26,296 bases of DNA from Anaerorudis sp964444915 (GTDB lineage: Bacteria; Bacteroidota; Bacteroidia; Bacteroidales; Dysgonomonadaceae): positions 1 through 26,296 of the forward strand of contig CAYUIY010000021.1 in the NCBI GenBank assembly GCA_964444915.1. Reading direction: 5' to 3'. Below are positions 8,795 to 16,181 of this stretch, piece by piece. Position 1 is the first letter of the stretch, and each line of letters opens with the position of its first letter. The notes under the pieces were generated by a model. That model was not told where the DNA came from and made no database searches. It was given only the letters and a program-made list of their open reading frames with translations. Position numbers and translations under genes: made by a program.

Positions 8795-9057
8795 TATTTT
8801 AGATTTTTATATTTTTTAATTGAGAACCCTAAGAAAAGTATTCTAAGTTGTAAAAATAATAATAAATACTGATTTTTCAGAGCGGGTTCTTAATTTCAAT
8901 TTTAAAGAAATTATTTATAAAAAAAGTGTTAGTAATTCAGTTTAAACTTTTATCGGCCGTATCAACTGAAGCAAGTAAAAACCGTCATTAAATTGACAAG
9001 AGAAAACAGCTTACAATACCTTATTCATATTTTTCAGTGCTTTGTACGCATTTTATT
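8795..9057. other. Intergenic region between GH42-like gene and intron remnant
   Basis: This is 263 very AT-rich bases that should hold the promoter of the GH42-like gene. No TAnnTTTG box was convincing on the minus strand. A 7-base inverted repeat (AGAACCC at 8823, GGGTTCT at 8884) is the only structure seen and may be chance. Confidence 0.4.
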
Positions 9058-10110
9058 AATCAAGTAGGAAGATAGGAAATATTTCCCTATCTGTCCTCTC
9101 ACACCACCCGGCATGCTCTCCCACCAGGCGGTTTCTTCTAATGGTGCAATACTTCATAGTTTAATGATAAACCTATAACCCAAGTTCATTGAACCGGGCC
9201 GTTCCCATAGCCTCATGGGCTTGGGGAGTGCCTGACTTTCGCTACCATCCTTTGCCCGAAAGTGCAAATATCCAACTTTGCCACTTCCTGACTCCCTGAC
9301 GTTCTAAAAACTACTGTAACGAGTAAACCCGTTTGCACTGTTTTAATCGGATGCATCATAATTTACGACTTCGCTCGCCTTGCATACCGCCTGTTGGGCG
9401 CTACGTCCGGGTCGAAATCCGTAACCGCAGTCGGAAAACATTTTCTCGTATATCGGACTTAAAACCCGGGCTATCGCTTGTTGGATGACTCAGTCGATGA
9501 CCGTGGGTATTTCCAACCGGCGTACCCCTCCGTTCGGCTTGGGGATTTCTACGGTTTTGACCCCTTGGGGCATATAGCTGCCCCTCAGTAAGGAGAGCCG
9601 TAGGGTGTCCATTACGGGTGTACCACTCGGCATATTCTCTTACTTCCATTCCATCTATTTCGCTGACGCCCTTGTTGCGCTTTACCCGTTTATATGCGCT
9701 TTGCATATTCTCTTCCGTGCATACAGCTTCCATTAACCCGTGCATTAAGGCTCGTCCCTGTACGCCTGCTAAACCACTTTGCCGAACCTCTGCTCCCTCA
9801 GTTCCGCTTACGGTTTCTCTGTCCAAAGAAGGGTGTACGGCGTTCTCGGAGCTGTTTTTCAACAGCTCCAACCGACGCGCTATAACTTGCTTCCACTCCA
9901 TCCGGTTTACTTTTGTACCAACTGCTCCTTACATTAAAAGATTCAGTCCTTCATCTATCCTTGCATGAATAGAACTACTATGACCTCTGCTGACTTCTTG
10001 CAGATTTGCAGTCGCCCGCAATACCCCTTGCCATTCACTAACACTTCCTTCCAACTCGGCGTGTACAAGAACTTTCATCTTGCCGGTAGTAATGTATGCC
10101 CGACATACCA
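9058..10110 (-). mobile_element. Group II intron remnant
   Basis: The minus strand carries a decayed group II intron. Bases about 10085-9902 resemble domain I-type RNA of bacterial introns. A broken maturase/reverse transcriptase (9901-9340) follows. The 3' end has a long hairpin at 9103-9132, stem ACCGCCTGG with CCGGGTGGT (domain-V-like), and a hairpin at 9071-9091 (domain-VI-like), then CCTACTTGATT. Most of the RT (domains after the first conserved blocks, maturase X) is deleted. The GTGCG start expected of an intact intron was not found, so the 5' end is probably truncated. Both boundaries are approximate. Confidence 0.65.
9340..9901 (-). pseudogene. Group II intron reverse transcriptase/maturase, broken
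   Basis: The frame starts MEWKQVIARRLELL and reads LMEAVCTEENMQSAYKRVKR and NKGVSEIDGMEVREYAEW, the N-terminal block of group II intron RTs. After NGHP the frame shifts; the correct frame then gives LLRGSYMPQGVKTVEIPKPN, GGVRRLEIPTVID, a TGA in place of the usual Arg, VIQQAIARVLSPIYEKMFSD and CGYGFRPGRSAQQAVCKASE. Shortly after this the frame stops and the sequence jumps to the intron 3' end. The polymerase active site (YADD block), maturase domain and any endonuclease are gone. There is thus one frameshift, one nonsense codon and a large deletion, so it cannot be functional. Confidence 0.88.
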
Positions 10111-10113
10111 AAA

Positions 10114-10144
10114 ATACAATATTTCCTGCTTTAAAATATTGTAT
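10114..10144 (-). terminator. Terminator-like hairpin spanning a stop codon
   Basis: A perfect 11-base inverted repeat (ATACAATATTT / AAATATTGTAT) surrounds a 9-base loop. On the minus strand it is followed by a run of five T (10109-10113 region). The loop contains the TAA stop of the Nramp-like gene (10131-10133), so the upstream arm is coding. The stem is AT-rich, which makes it weaker than a classical terminator. The position at the end of a long co-directional gene series supports the call. Confidence 0.6.
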
Positions 10145-11399
10145 GAGATGATTCTATAAAGCCTCTGGCGGATTGATAAGAAATGTAAAAAGAGAAAATA
10201 AGAGTTAGGAAAAGTCCCAAATTTAACCAAAATCCCGCTTTATATTTTCCCATTATACTCTCTTTGTTTAATAGATACATGATGGAAATAACTACAATCG
10301 GCAATACAAATATTTGAAACAATTGACTTATCAACATGGCAAAAACCGACTTAAACCCAAACACAGGAACAATTAATCCGAAAAGTAGCGCGATGCCTGT
10401 CAGTATTCTGAAACGAGAACCTTTATAAACAACAGGTTTATTTTCGTAATCACTGATCAATAAAGGCGCTAGCATTGCAATTGGAAAAACCGACGACAAC
10501 GCGGCTCCAAATATTCCCATGATAAAAACAGAAAGAGCCAGTCGCCCCAGAAAGGGTTCTAGCATACTTACCATCGTTAGTATATCTTCAACCGGTTTAT
10601 TAGCAATATACAGAGTACCTGCAGCACATGCCATAATAGAACCACTTATAATAAACATCAATAATGCTGCAACAAAGGCATCTTTTGTCTGAAGTTTGGC
10701 ATTTTGTGTGGACCATTTTTTTTCTTTCATCAGCATACTTCTTACGACAAAGGTCGGCGCCGTTAAAGTAGTACCTACCAGAGCCGCTATGATCATCGGA
10801 GCATTTTGTTCGTCCGGTATATTGGGAATGAGTCCATCAATTATGGATTCAGGTTCAGGAAAGACAACAAACATGGATATAAGAAAACTGATTCCCATGA
10901 TGGATACAAAGACAATCATAAACTTTTCAAAAGAGGAATATTTTCCTGTGAGCAGGAACAGATACAAAAAAATGATAACCCCAAACGCTATGTAAACCGG
11001 ATTCCATCCCAAACCCCCAAACAGGCGAATAGATATCTCATGCATAAGATCACAAACAACCCCCATTATTCCAATAAGCGCTAGAATTTCCACAACAACT
11101 AATCCTACTAAGGTTATCAAAGCTACCGGCTTACCAAATTTCTCGAAATGCTGCTTATAGCCGTATAAAGCTCCTTCTCCCGTTACAATGGCGTATCGGC
11201 CATATGCTTCCAACAAGAAAAAACTAAATATACATGATAATGCTAGAGCCCAAAGAAAAGACATTCCATAGCGAGATCCTGCAGAAGCCATTGCAATTAC
11301 ACTTCCAGTACCAATACTGTATCCTACAAGGAAAAGTCCAGGTCCTATTGAACTCAGAGAATTCCCAATTCGCCCCCAAATAGATTTTTTATTGGACAT
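10131..11399 (-). CDS. Nramp-fold transporter lacking metal-binding motifs
   Basis: This is a 422-residue inner-membrane protein with about 11 hydrophobic helices and the Nramp (SLC11) layout. The N-terminal GPGLFLVGYS helix aligns with Nramp TM1. The DPGN that binds the metal ion reads GTGS (residues 30-33). The TM6 signature MPHN is replaced in VGTTLTAPTFVVRS, where TAPT stands at that place. The ligands Asp, Asn and Met of true Mn/Fe transporters are therefore absent, and manganese or iron transport is not supported. The start is ATG at 11399, 28 bases downstream of the LarA-like gene, so it is most likely co-transcribed. Context suggests an organic substrate of the locus, such as a sugar acid or hydroxy acid, but nickel or magnesium cannot be excluded. 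The gene ends inside a terminator-like hairpin. Confidence 0.72.
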   Translation of the reverse strand: MSNKKSIWGRIGNSLSSIGPGLFLVGYSIGTGSVIAMASAGSRYGMSFLWALALSCIFSFFLLEAYGRYAIVTGEGALYGYKQHFEKFGKPVALITLVGLVVVEILALIGIMGVVCDLMHEISIRLFGGLGWNPVYIAFGVIIFLYLFLLTGKYSSFEKFMIVFVSIMGISFLISMFVVFPEPESIIDGLIPNIPDEQNAPMIIAALVGTTLTAPTFVVRSMLMKEKKWSTQNAKLQTKDAFVAALLMFIISGSIMACAAGTLYIANKPVEDILTMVSMLEPFLGRLALSVFIMGIFGAALSSVFPIAMLAPLLISDYENKPVVYKGSRFRILTGIALLFGLIVPVFGFKSVFAMLISQLFQIFVLPIVVISIMYLLNKESIMGKYKAGFWLNLGLFLTLIFSFYISYQSARGFIESSHTIF

Positions 11400-11427
11400 A
11401 ATATTTATTGTTTTTCAATTGTATATT

Positions 11428-12735
11428 TCAAGTGTTAGCGCTGTTATTGTCAGCCGATTCACGGACAGGTAACACTTCGCTACTATTATGGATTATTCCA
11501 ATTTGAATATCATTATCCAGACTGATACGTTTATCCAAATACTTTTGTACGTCATCTATATTCAAATAATGAAATCCAAGCAGGTTGGTCAAGACCGGAT
11601 CCATAGTTAAAGTGGCCTTAAAATTCCGTTTTATATGATTCAGGTACATACACTCAGAAGCTCCAAACCGATCTTCAATGACATCATCATTCAACATTTT
11701 GAAAAGCGTGTCATCATCATATTTGGCAAGGCGGGCAATCTCTTTTTCGTGTGTAGGTGCAATCCCTTCATAACATGGCGACAGAAGAATGATCTCGCCC
11801 TTGTGTTTTGTGGCAATCTCTGCCGAGAACAGGCCCTTATCGGCCTGGGTGAAGTCGTGATCAGACGGATAAGCACTGCTGATAGTAATGTCAGCTGCTT
11901 CAGAGAATTTTGCACCAAAAATTTTCATTCCCCACTTTACAGCTTCACGATGTGCTTCTATAAAGTGGCCCGACACTGCTTTTAACAGTTCGCCTTTATC
12001 AGTTTGTATGACATTCACTATAAAATGAAGCCCTACCTCTCGTGCAAAATCCTCCATCTCTTCACGGCAAGGTGTCAACACTTTTCCAAGTTGCTGTTCT
12101 GTTGCTCCTAGCAAGTGCATGGCATGAACGGTTTCCGTTCCTGCCACGCCGGGGAGTAAAATTTTGGCGCCCCCGCTCCAACCCACAGGGTGATGCGGGA
12201 GAACCCCGCCTACTCCGATACGGATATCGGCATCGAGCACCTCTTTGTTTACAACTATGCGCGTTCCTCGCTTGGTGATTCCCCTGTTCACCAGGTTGTG
12301 GTGGCAATCATGATGTTTTATATCAATCCGACCTACTACATCCTCCCCAAATCGCTCCAGTATCTCATTGTCTGTCATCGGCCTATGAGTGCCGTAAGCT
12401 ATAACCAGCTTGATCTGCCTGTTATTAACCCCCGCTTCGTATAGCTCATCAAGAATTAATGGTATAATAATTTTTTGAGGTGTAACTCTTGTCCTATCAT
12501 CCGCCAGGATAATAACCGAAGAATCCTCTGAAACTATCTCACTAAGTCTTTTTGTCCCAATCGGTTGCAGCAAAGCCCTTTTTATCTCATCCTCCGGATT
12601 TTCAGGTGCATCGAACTCATTTCTTTGTAAGCTGAAACAAAGGTTTTTCTCCGGTATTCGTAATTCAACGATTTTTTTCCCAAAATTAACAGGAATAACT
12701 TTTGTATCTTTTTCTTTTGTATGTCCGTTTTTCAT
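11428..12735 (-). CDS. LarA-family (DUF2088) nickel-pincer racemase/epimerase
   Basis: This is a 435-residue cytoplasmic protein without signal or membrane segments, the normal length of lactate racemase LarA. Key residues line up with the Lactobacillus enzyme: D80 and R83 in DDRTRVTP (LarA D72/R75), H117 in YGTHRP (H108), H181 and K191 in HHPVGWSGGAKILLPGVAG (H174 and K184, the lysine that binds the pincer cofactor) and H207 (H200). An active Ni-pincer enzyme is therefore expected, inverting an alpha-hydroxy-acid carbon by hydride transfer. Substrate residues differ (W186, A190), and the family includes lactate, other hydroxy-acid and sugar-acid epimerases. The context of glycosidases and sugar isomerases favours a sugar acid, by inference. 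The cofactor makers LarB, LarC and LarE are not in the window. It lies 8 bases downstream of the ceramidase-like gene, so it is in the operon. Confidence 0.85.
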   Translation of the reverse strand: MKNGHTKEKDTKVIPVNFGKKIVELRIPEKNLCFSLQRNEFDAPENPEDEIKRALLQPIGTKRLSEIVSEDSSVIILADDRTRVTPQKIIIPLILDELYEAGVNNRQIKLVIAYGTHRPMTDNEILERFGEDVVGRIDIKHHDCHHNLVNRGITKRGTRIVVNKEVLDADIRIGVGGVLPHHPVGWSGGAKILLPGVAGTETVHAMHLLGATEQQLGKVLTPCREEMEDFAREVGLHFIVNVIQTDKGELLKAVSGHFIEAHREAVKWGMKIFGAKFSEAADITISSAYPSDHDFTQADKGLFSAEIATKHKGEIILLSPCYEGIAPTHEKEIARLAKYDDDTLFKMLNDDVIEDRFGASECMYLNHIKRNFKATLTMDPVLTNLLGFHYLNIDDVQKYLDKRISLDNDIQIGIIHNSSEVLPVRESADNNSANT

Positions 12736-12743
12736 CGATTAAA

Positions 12744-14309
12744 TTATAATTGCTTTATCACTTCCAGTATCTCTCTCTCATAAATCTCCTGCCACTCGGG
12801 TGCCAGAATACAATTTGTTACTTCATATCCGCCTTCCCGGTAGGCTTCTTTGTCGGGAGCATAATGTATATAGCCGTTGGAATATGCTGCCATAAAAGTA
12901 AAAGGATAAGGGGATAATTCCTTAATACGCAGTCCTACAGCCGCAAAAGCCTCTCCCGGAAAAGTAACAAGAATAAAGTCGCCAATTCGGATTCCCATAA
13001 TCTCGATAGGAATGCTCTTTCCACCAATTTTATTAACTAGCTCCTCTCTAAGTTTCAACCAATAAATATCTTCCTGTATATGTGTCAGTTTCTCCATTAA
13101 ATGGATATTATCGACATATTTAGCGATATCTTTTCTATTCGATTCATCCAGTTTCTTTAAACCATCTGTTCCTTTTTTCTCTTCATCCAGATACCAATAT
13201 TTATGATAGGAAGGGTAGGATTCTGATATCATGTATTTCAGGTATAAGGGAAGGAATGTCTTCAAGTTCAGACTTGTTGACCGAAGAGAATCCAAAAGCA
13301 TCTGCTTTTGGATTTCTAAATCATTCAATCTTTCAATAATATCAGAACGAAGAGGGAGACAAATGACCTTGTTTACCACTGTCAATCGGTTAGTTTCGCT
13401 GGTGGTTATTCCTTTGACCCTCTCAAGTATATTTAACCCGAGCATCTGCCCAAACGGTTTGCTGTCTCTCGGATGGTTTACATCTTTATAAAATATTTCT
13501 GTAATATCTCCAGCTGCTCCCTGAAGGAAAAAAGCCATGACTCCCTGCCCCAATTGTTTTTCAATTAACCTTGAAGCAAAACCAGGGTATTCGGCAGTAA
13601 CTCCTTTATTTGGCACTCCGGTATAAGGATGACAGGCATAATTATAGAGTATAGCCTTAGGTGTATCATTTAATCTGTCAATTCTCAATATTCCAATTTC
13701 AGGGTCAATCTCTCCCAAACCTACAATCTCTTCATCCGGCATATCCGGGTTAGCATGTCTAATAGTAAAAACCTTTCCATTGTTGAGTTTGATACGACGG
13801 TTCATGGAGAACATCTCTTCGGAACTCGTTCCCGCTCCAATTTTTACCGGTTCCAGGTTTAAAATTGCCCTCTCTACAGCCAAAACAGTTTTTTCTTGAA
13901 TATCATCGCACAACCAGTTATCACCAGTTAAAAATCCATCATGATGGTTATGTGATGCATTTACCACAACATGCTGTCTTTTAATATCAAACTTGTCCTC
14001 GATTTCATTTCGCACATCATTCAAAAAATCATCCGGAATATTCCCTATGGTTCCGATAGCAACTACATCCATAGTAATTATTGCCATTCTTAACTCTCCA
14101 TTCTCCAGAACCAAAGCTTTTACATAGAGTGAGTCGTTAACATCTACTGTATTCGAAGTTATATTACTTTTCCCAGTTCCGGCTCTTATTTGAGCTACTG
14201 CTTTGTCATGACTGAAAGATAAAAAGAAAAATGTAACCAAGATGATTATAATCATTTCTCCATATCTCCCTGCAATTTTTTTCTTTATTGTCATCGCATT
14301 ATTTTTCAT
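12744..14309 (-). CDS. Neutral-ceramidase-like secreted hydrolase
   Basis: This is a 521-residue protein of the neutral/alkaline ceramidase N-terminal family (PF04734-type). An N-terminal hydrophobic segment (about residues 19-40, ending AVAQ) predicts export. Zinc-site residues are present: H120 and H122 in ASHNHHDG, H227 in NYACHP, E453 in PGEAF and Y480 in NGYIHYAP. At the place of the Pseudomonas ceramidase serine in GDVSPN this protein has GDITE (T270), so ceramide amidase activity is doubtful. The C-terminal Ig-like domain of true ceramidases is missing, as in many environmental relatives found beside carbohydrate genes. Its first 11 bases overlap the end of the upstream isomerase gene, a sign of translational coupling. 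It is a zinc hydrolase of unknown, possibly glycan-linked, amide or ester substrate. Confidence 0.75.
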   Translation of the reverse strand: MKNNAMTIKKKIAGRYGEMIIIILVTFFFLSFSHDKAVAQIRAGTGKSNITSNTVDVNDSLYVKALVLENGELRMAIITMDVVAIGTIGNIPDDFLNDVRNEIEDKFDIKRQHVVVNASHNHHDGFLTGDNWLCDDIQEKTVLAVERAILNLEPVKIGAGTSSEEMFSMNRRIKLNNGKVFTIRHANPDMPDEEIVGLGEIDPEIGILRIDRLNDTPKAILYNYACHPYTGVPNKGVTAEYPGFASRLIEKQLGQGVMAFFLQGAAGDITEIFYKDVNHPRDSKPFGQMLGLNILERVKGITTSETNRLTVVNKVICLPLRSDIIERLNDLEIQKQMLLDSLRSTSLNLKTFLPLYLKYMISESYPSYHKYWYLDEEKKGTDGLKKLDESNRKDIAKYVDNIHLMEKLTHIQEDIYWLKLREELVNKIGGKSIPIEIMGIRIGDFILVTFPGEAFAAVGLRIKELSPYPFTFMAAYSNGYIHYAPDKEAYREGGYEVTNCILAPEWQEIYEREILEVIKQL

Positions 14310-15165
14310 TATTGTTTTCCTCTTTTGATATGGAGTTTATTTCTTCTAAAATCGACATAACAAATTCTCTGCTCTGATAAGCAGCTTCATCAGGATTCGA
14401 AGTATAATCAAAACCCAATTCAATAGTCAAATAGTCTCTATACCCGATTTCAATCAAAGTTTGAAAAAATGGTGCAAAGATGATAGTTCCTTCTCCCGGA
14501 ATCTTATGCTGATCGGTTAGCCCGTTGTTATCATCTAAGTGAATATGCAATGGAATATTTTCCTCTTTCAAAAGTAGCAGGCTGTCTATTAACGACTCTT
14601 TGTTTACGTGACAGTGGCCGGTATCCAATGCAATACCCATATTCGGGTATTTTTGCTCCTTAATGAGCCTAACTCCTTCCGCAACAGTGAGAATCAGATC
14701 ACTTTCCATCATGTGAGCCGGTTCCAGTAAAAGAAGCACCTCTTCGGCAACAGCATAATCCACCAACTCATCGAGGCTACAAGTTAACTCAGCCATTCCA
14801 CTGTCGTACCCCTGTCCATACAAGGTACGGCCGGGGCAAAGGCTTACTTTCCTACATCCCAACGAAAGGGATGTGTCAATACTTTTTTTGATATAATCTA
14901 CACTGTCTTTTCGTAGAGTAGAAATAGGACTACATAAATTTGTTGGGTATCCAAATTGTGCCGGAATAAAACCGGATATTTCCAGACCAGTTTTTTCGAT
15001 AGATTTTCTGATCGATAAAATATTTCTCTGATCCATATCCCGATAATATGCATGCGGCCGCCCTCCCCAAATCTCTACGCCATCGTAACCGAGTTTGGCA
15101 ACCCGTTTAATGGTTTCCTCCAACCTGTAATTCTGATATAGTTTTGACGAGATACTTAACTTCAT
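14299..15165 (-). CDS. Xylose-isomerase-like TIM-barrel sugar epimerase/isomerase
   Basis: This is a 288-residue cytoplasmic protein of the AP-endonuclease-2/xylose-isomerase-like barrel family. The metal site is complete and spaced as in D-tagatose/D-psicose 3-epimerases: E148 (LLLLEPAHM), D181 (ALDTGHCH), H207 (LHIHLDDN) and E249 (LTIELGFD). The start MKLSISSKLYQNY and GYDGVEIWGGRPH are typical of the family. It probably interconverts keto sugars or their acids through an enediolate, with Mn or Mg. The exact substrate cannot be read. The gene starts 25 bases after a second, different member of the family and overlaps the ceramidase-like gene by 11 bases. Confidence 0.8.
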   Translation of the reverse strand: MKLSISSKLYQNYRLEETIKRVAKLGYDGVEIWGGRPHAYYRDMDQRNILSIRKSIEKTGLEISGFIPAQFGYPTNLCSPISTLRKDSVDYIKKSIDTSLSLGCRKVSLCPGRTLYGQGYDSGMAELTCSLDELVDYAVAEEVLLLLEPAHMMESDLILTVAEGVRLIKEQKYPNMGIALDTGHCHVNKESLIDSLLLLKEENIPLHIHLDDNNGLTDQHKIPGEGTIIFAPFFQTLIEIGYRDYLTIELGFDYTSNPDEAAYQSREFVMSILEEINSISKEENNNEK

Positions 15166-15190
15166 ATGATTAAATTTTATTAAGTAGATT

Positions 15191-16072
15191 TCAGTTATCC
15201 GCGATTAACTTTTCCAACATCTCTTTCATTTTAACAGCCTCATGCATGATATTATCAATTCCGCTAATATCTATTACTACATAGCCATCATATTTCACTT
15301 TCTTTAAAGTATTTATAATATTTCTGAAATCGATATTCCCCCTGCCCGGTGGATAATGATACGGTTTGGTTCCATCGTTATCTGACAGATGCACCAACCT
15401 AAGATATTTTCCAAGTTTGTAAATACCTAAATCCAAGTATTCCCCGATAGCATTTGCATGAGCAACGTCGTACACCATGCCGATATTATCTACCCCTGTG
15501 TCCTTAAAAACAGAGATAACACCGTCAACGGATGAGATAAAATCACCGGCCCTCATCTCCATGGCAAACTGGAGTCCGTTTTTTTCTGCAATTTCAGACG
15601 CTTTTTTTAGTTGGTCGATAACATTATTTCTGAGTTCTTCCCAAACAAAGCCTTCCGGTATAACGATTGCATTTGCAGGCCCGCCGCGATACAAGGATGT
15701 TCTTTCCTTGGGAACCATTTCCGGTGGAAGATAGAAGCAGTTGGTCACCATTTTTGCTCCTATGGCAGCCGTCATTTCACATATCTGGGAAAATAGTTCC
15801 AAAGATTTTCGCCTCTTTTCCTCATCAAAGGAAAAGAGTTCGTAGGTAACAGCCATGATACTTACTACATCCAGTTTCAAGCTCTTGGAACGATCTATTA
15901 TCGTTTGCCATTTATCGGCATATGTTTGGCATTCACCGGCATCTATTTCCATTTCCATCGTATCAAACCCTGCTTCGCTTATTTCACCCATCACTTTTAA
16001 AAGATCATCCACACTAGGGGGTAATCCATAAAGGGTAATCGGAATTGTGAATCCACATGTTACTTTCATCAT
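15191..16072 (-). CDS. Second xylose-isomerase-like TIM-barrel protein
   Basis: This protein has 293 residues from the ATG at 16072; another ATG at 16069 is equally possible, and the frame also extends to a TTG at 16078. It is cytoplasmic, of the same fold as its downstream neighbour but only distantly similar. The metal-site glutamate is E172 (FAMEMRAGD), followed by D202 (VYDVAHANAIG) and H228 (RLVHLSDNDG). The last position reads VVIDIS, so Asp (about D268) replaces the usual Glu. HYPPGRGNIDF is the conserved pre-strand-8 loop. The pair may act on successive intermediates, or form a mixed complex; neither can be shown. An upstream gap of 103 bases holds a 14-base palindrome. Confidence 0.75.
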   Translation of the reverse strand: MMKVTCGFTIPITLYGLPPSVDDLLKVMGEISEAGFDTMEMEIDAGECQTYADKWQTIIDRSKSLKLDVVSIMAVTYELFSFDEEKRRKSLELFSQICEMTAAIGAKMVTNCFYLPPEMVPKERTSLYRGGPANAIVIPEGFVWEELRNNVIDQLKKASEIAEKNGLQFAMEMRAGDFISSVDGVISVFKDTGVDNIGMVYDVAHANAIGEYLDLGIYKLGKYLRLVHLSDNDGTKPYHYPPGRGNIDFRNIINTLKKVKYDGYVVIDISGIDNIMHEAVKMKEMLEKLIADN

Positions 16073-16136
16073 AATCAATTTGTTTTAAAAATTAAACTTC
16101 ATTAAAATTAGACTATTTCTCACCATGGCATAATGC

Positions 16137-16150
16137 AAGCAAGCTTGCTT
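16137..16150. repeat. 14-base perfect palindrome
   Basis: AAGCAAGCTTGCTT is its own reverse complement. It lies in the 103-base gap between the unassigned glycosidase-like gene and the isomerase pair. There is no T-run on either side, so it is not a normal terminator. An operator is possible but unproven. Confidence 0.5.
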
Positions 16151-16181
16151 TCCGCTCATTTGGCTTAACGAAAATGCTTTA

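Noticed and set aside
8823..8890. Inverted repeat AGAACCC / GGGTTCT
   Set aside because: It has only seven bases with a loop over 50 bases; chance pairing is likely.
9618..9968. 116-codon plus-strand open frame
   Set aside because: It is the complement of the group II intron RT fragment and its leader, which explain the sequence better.
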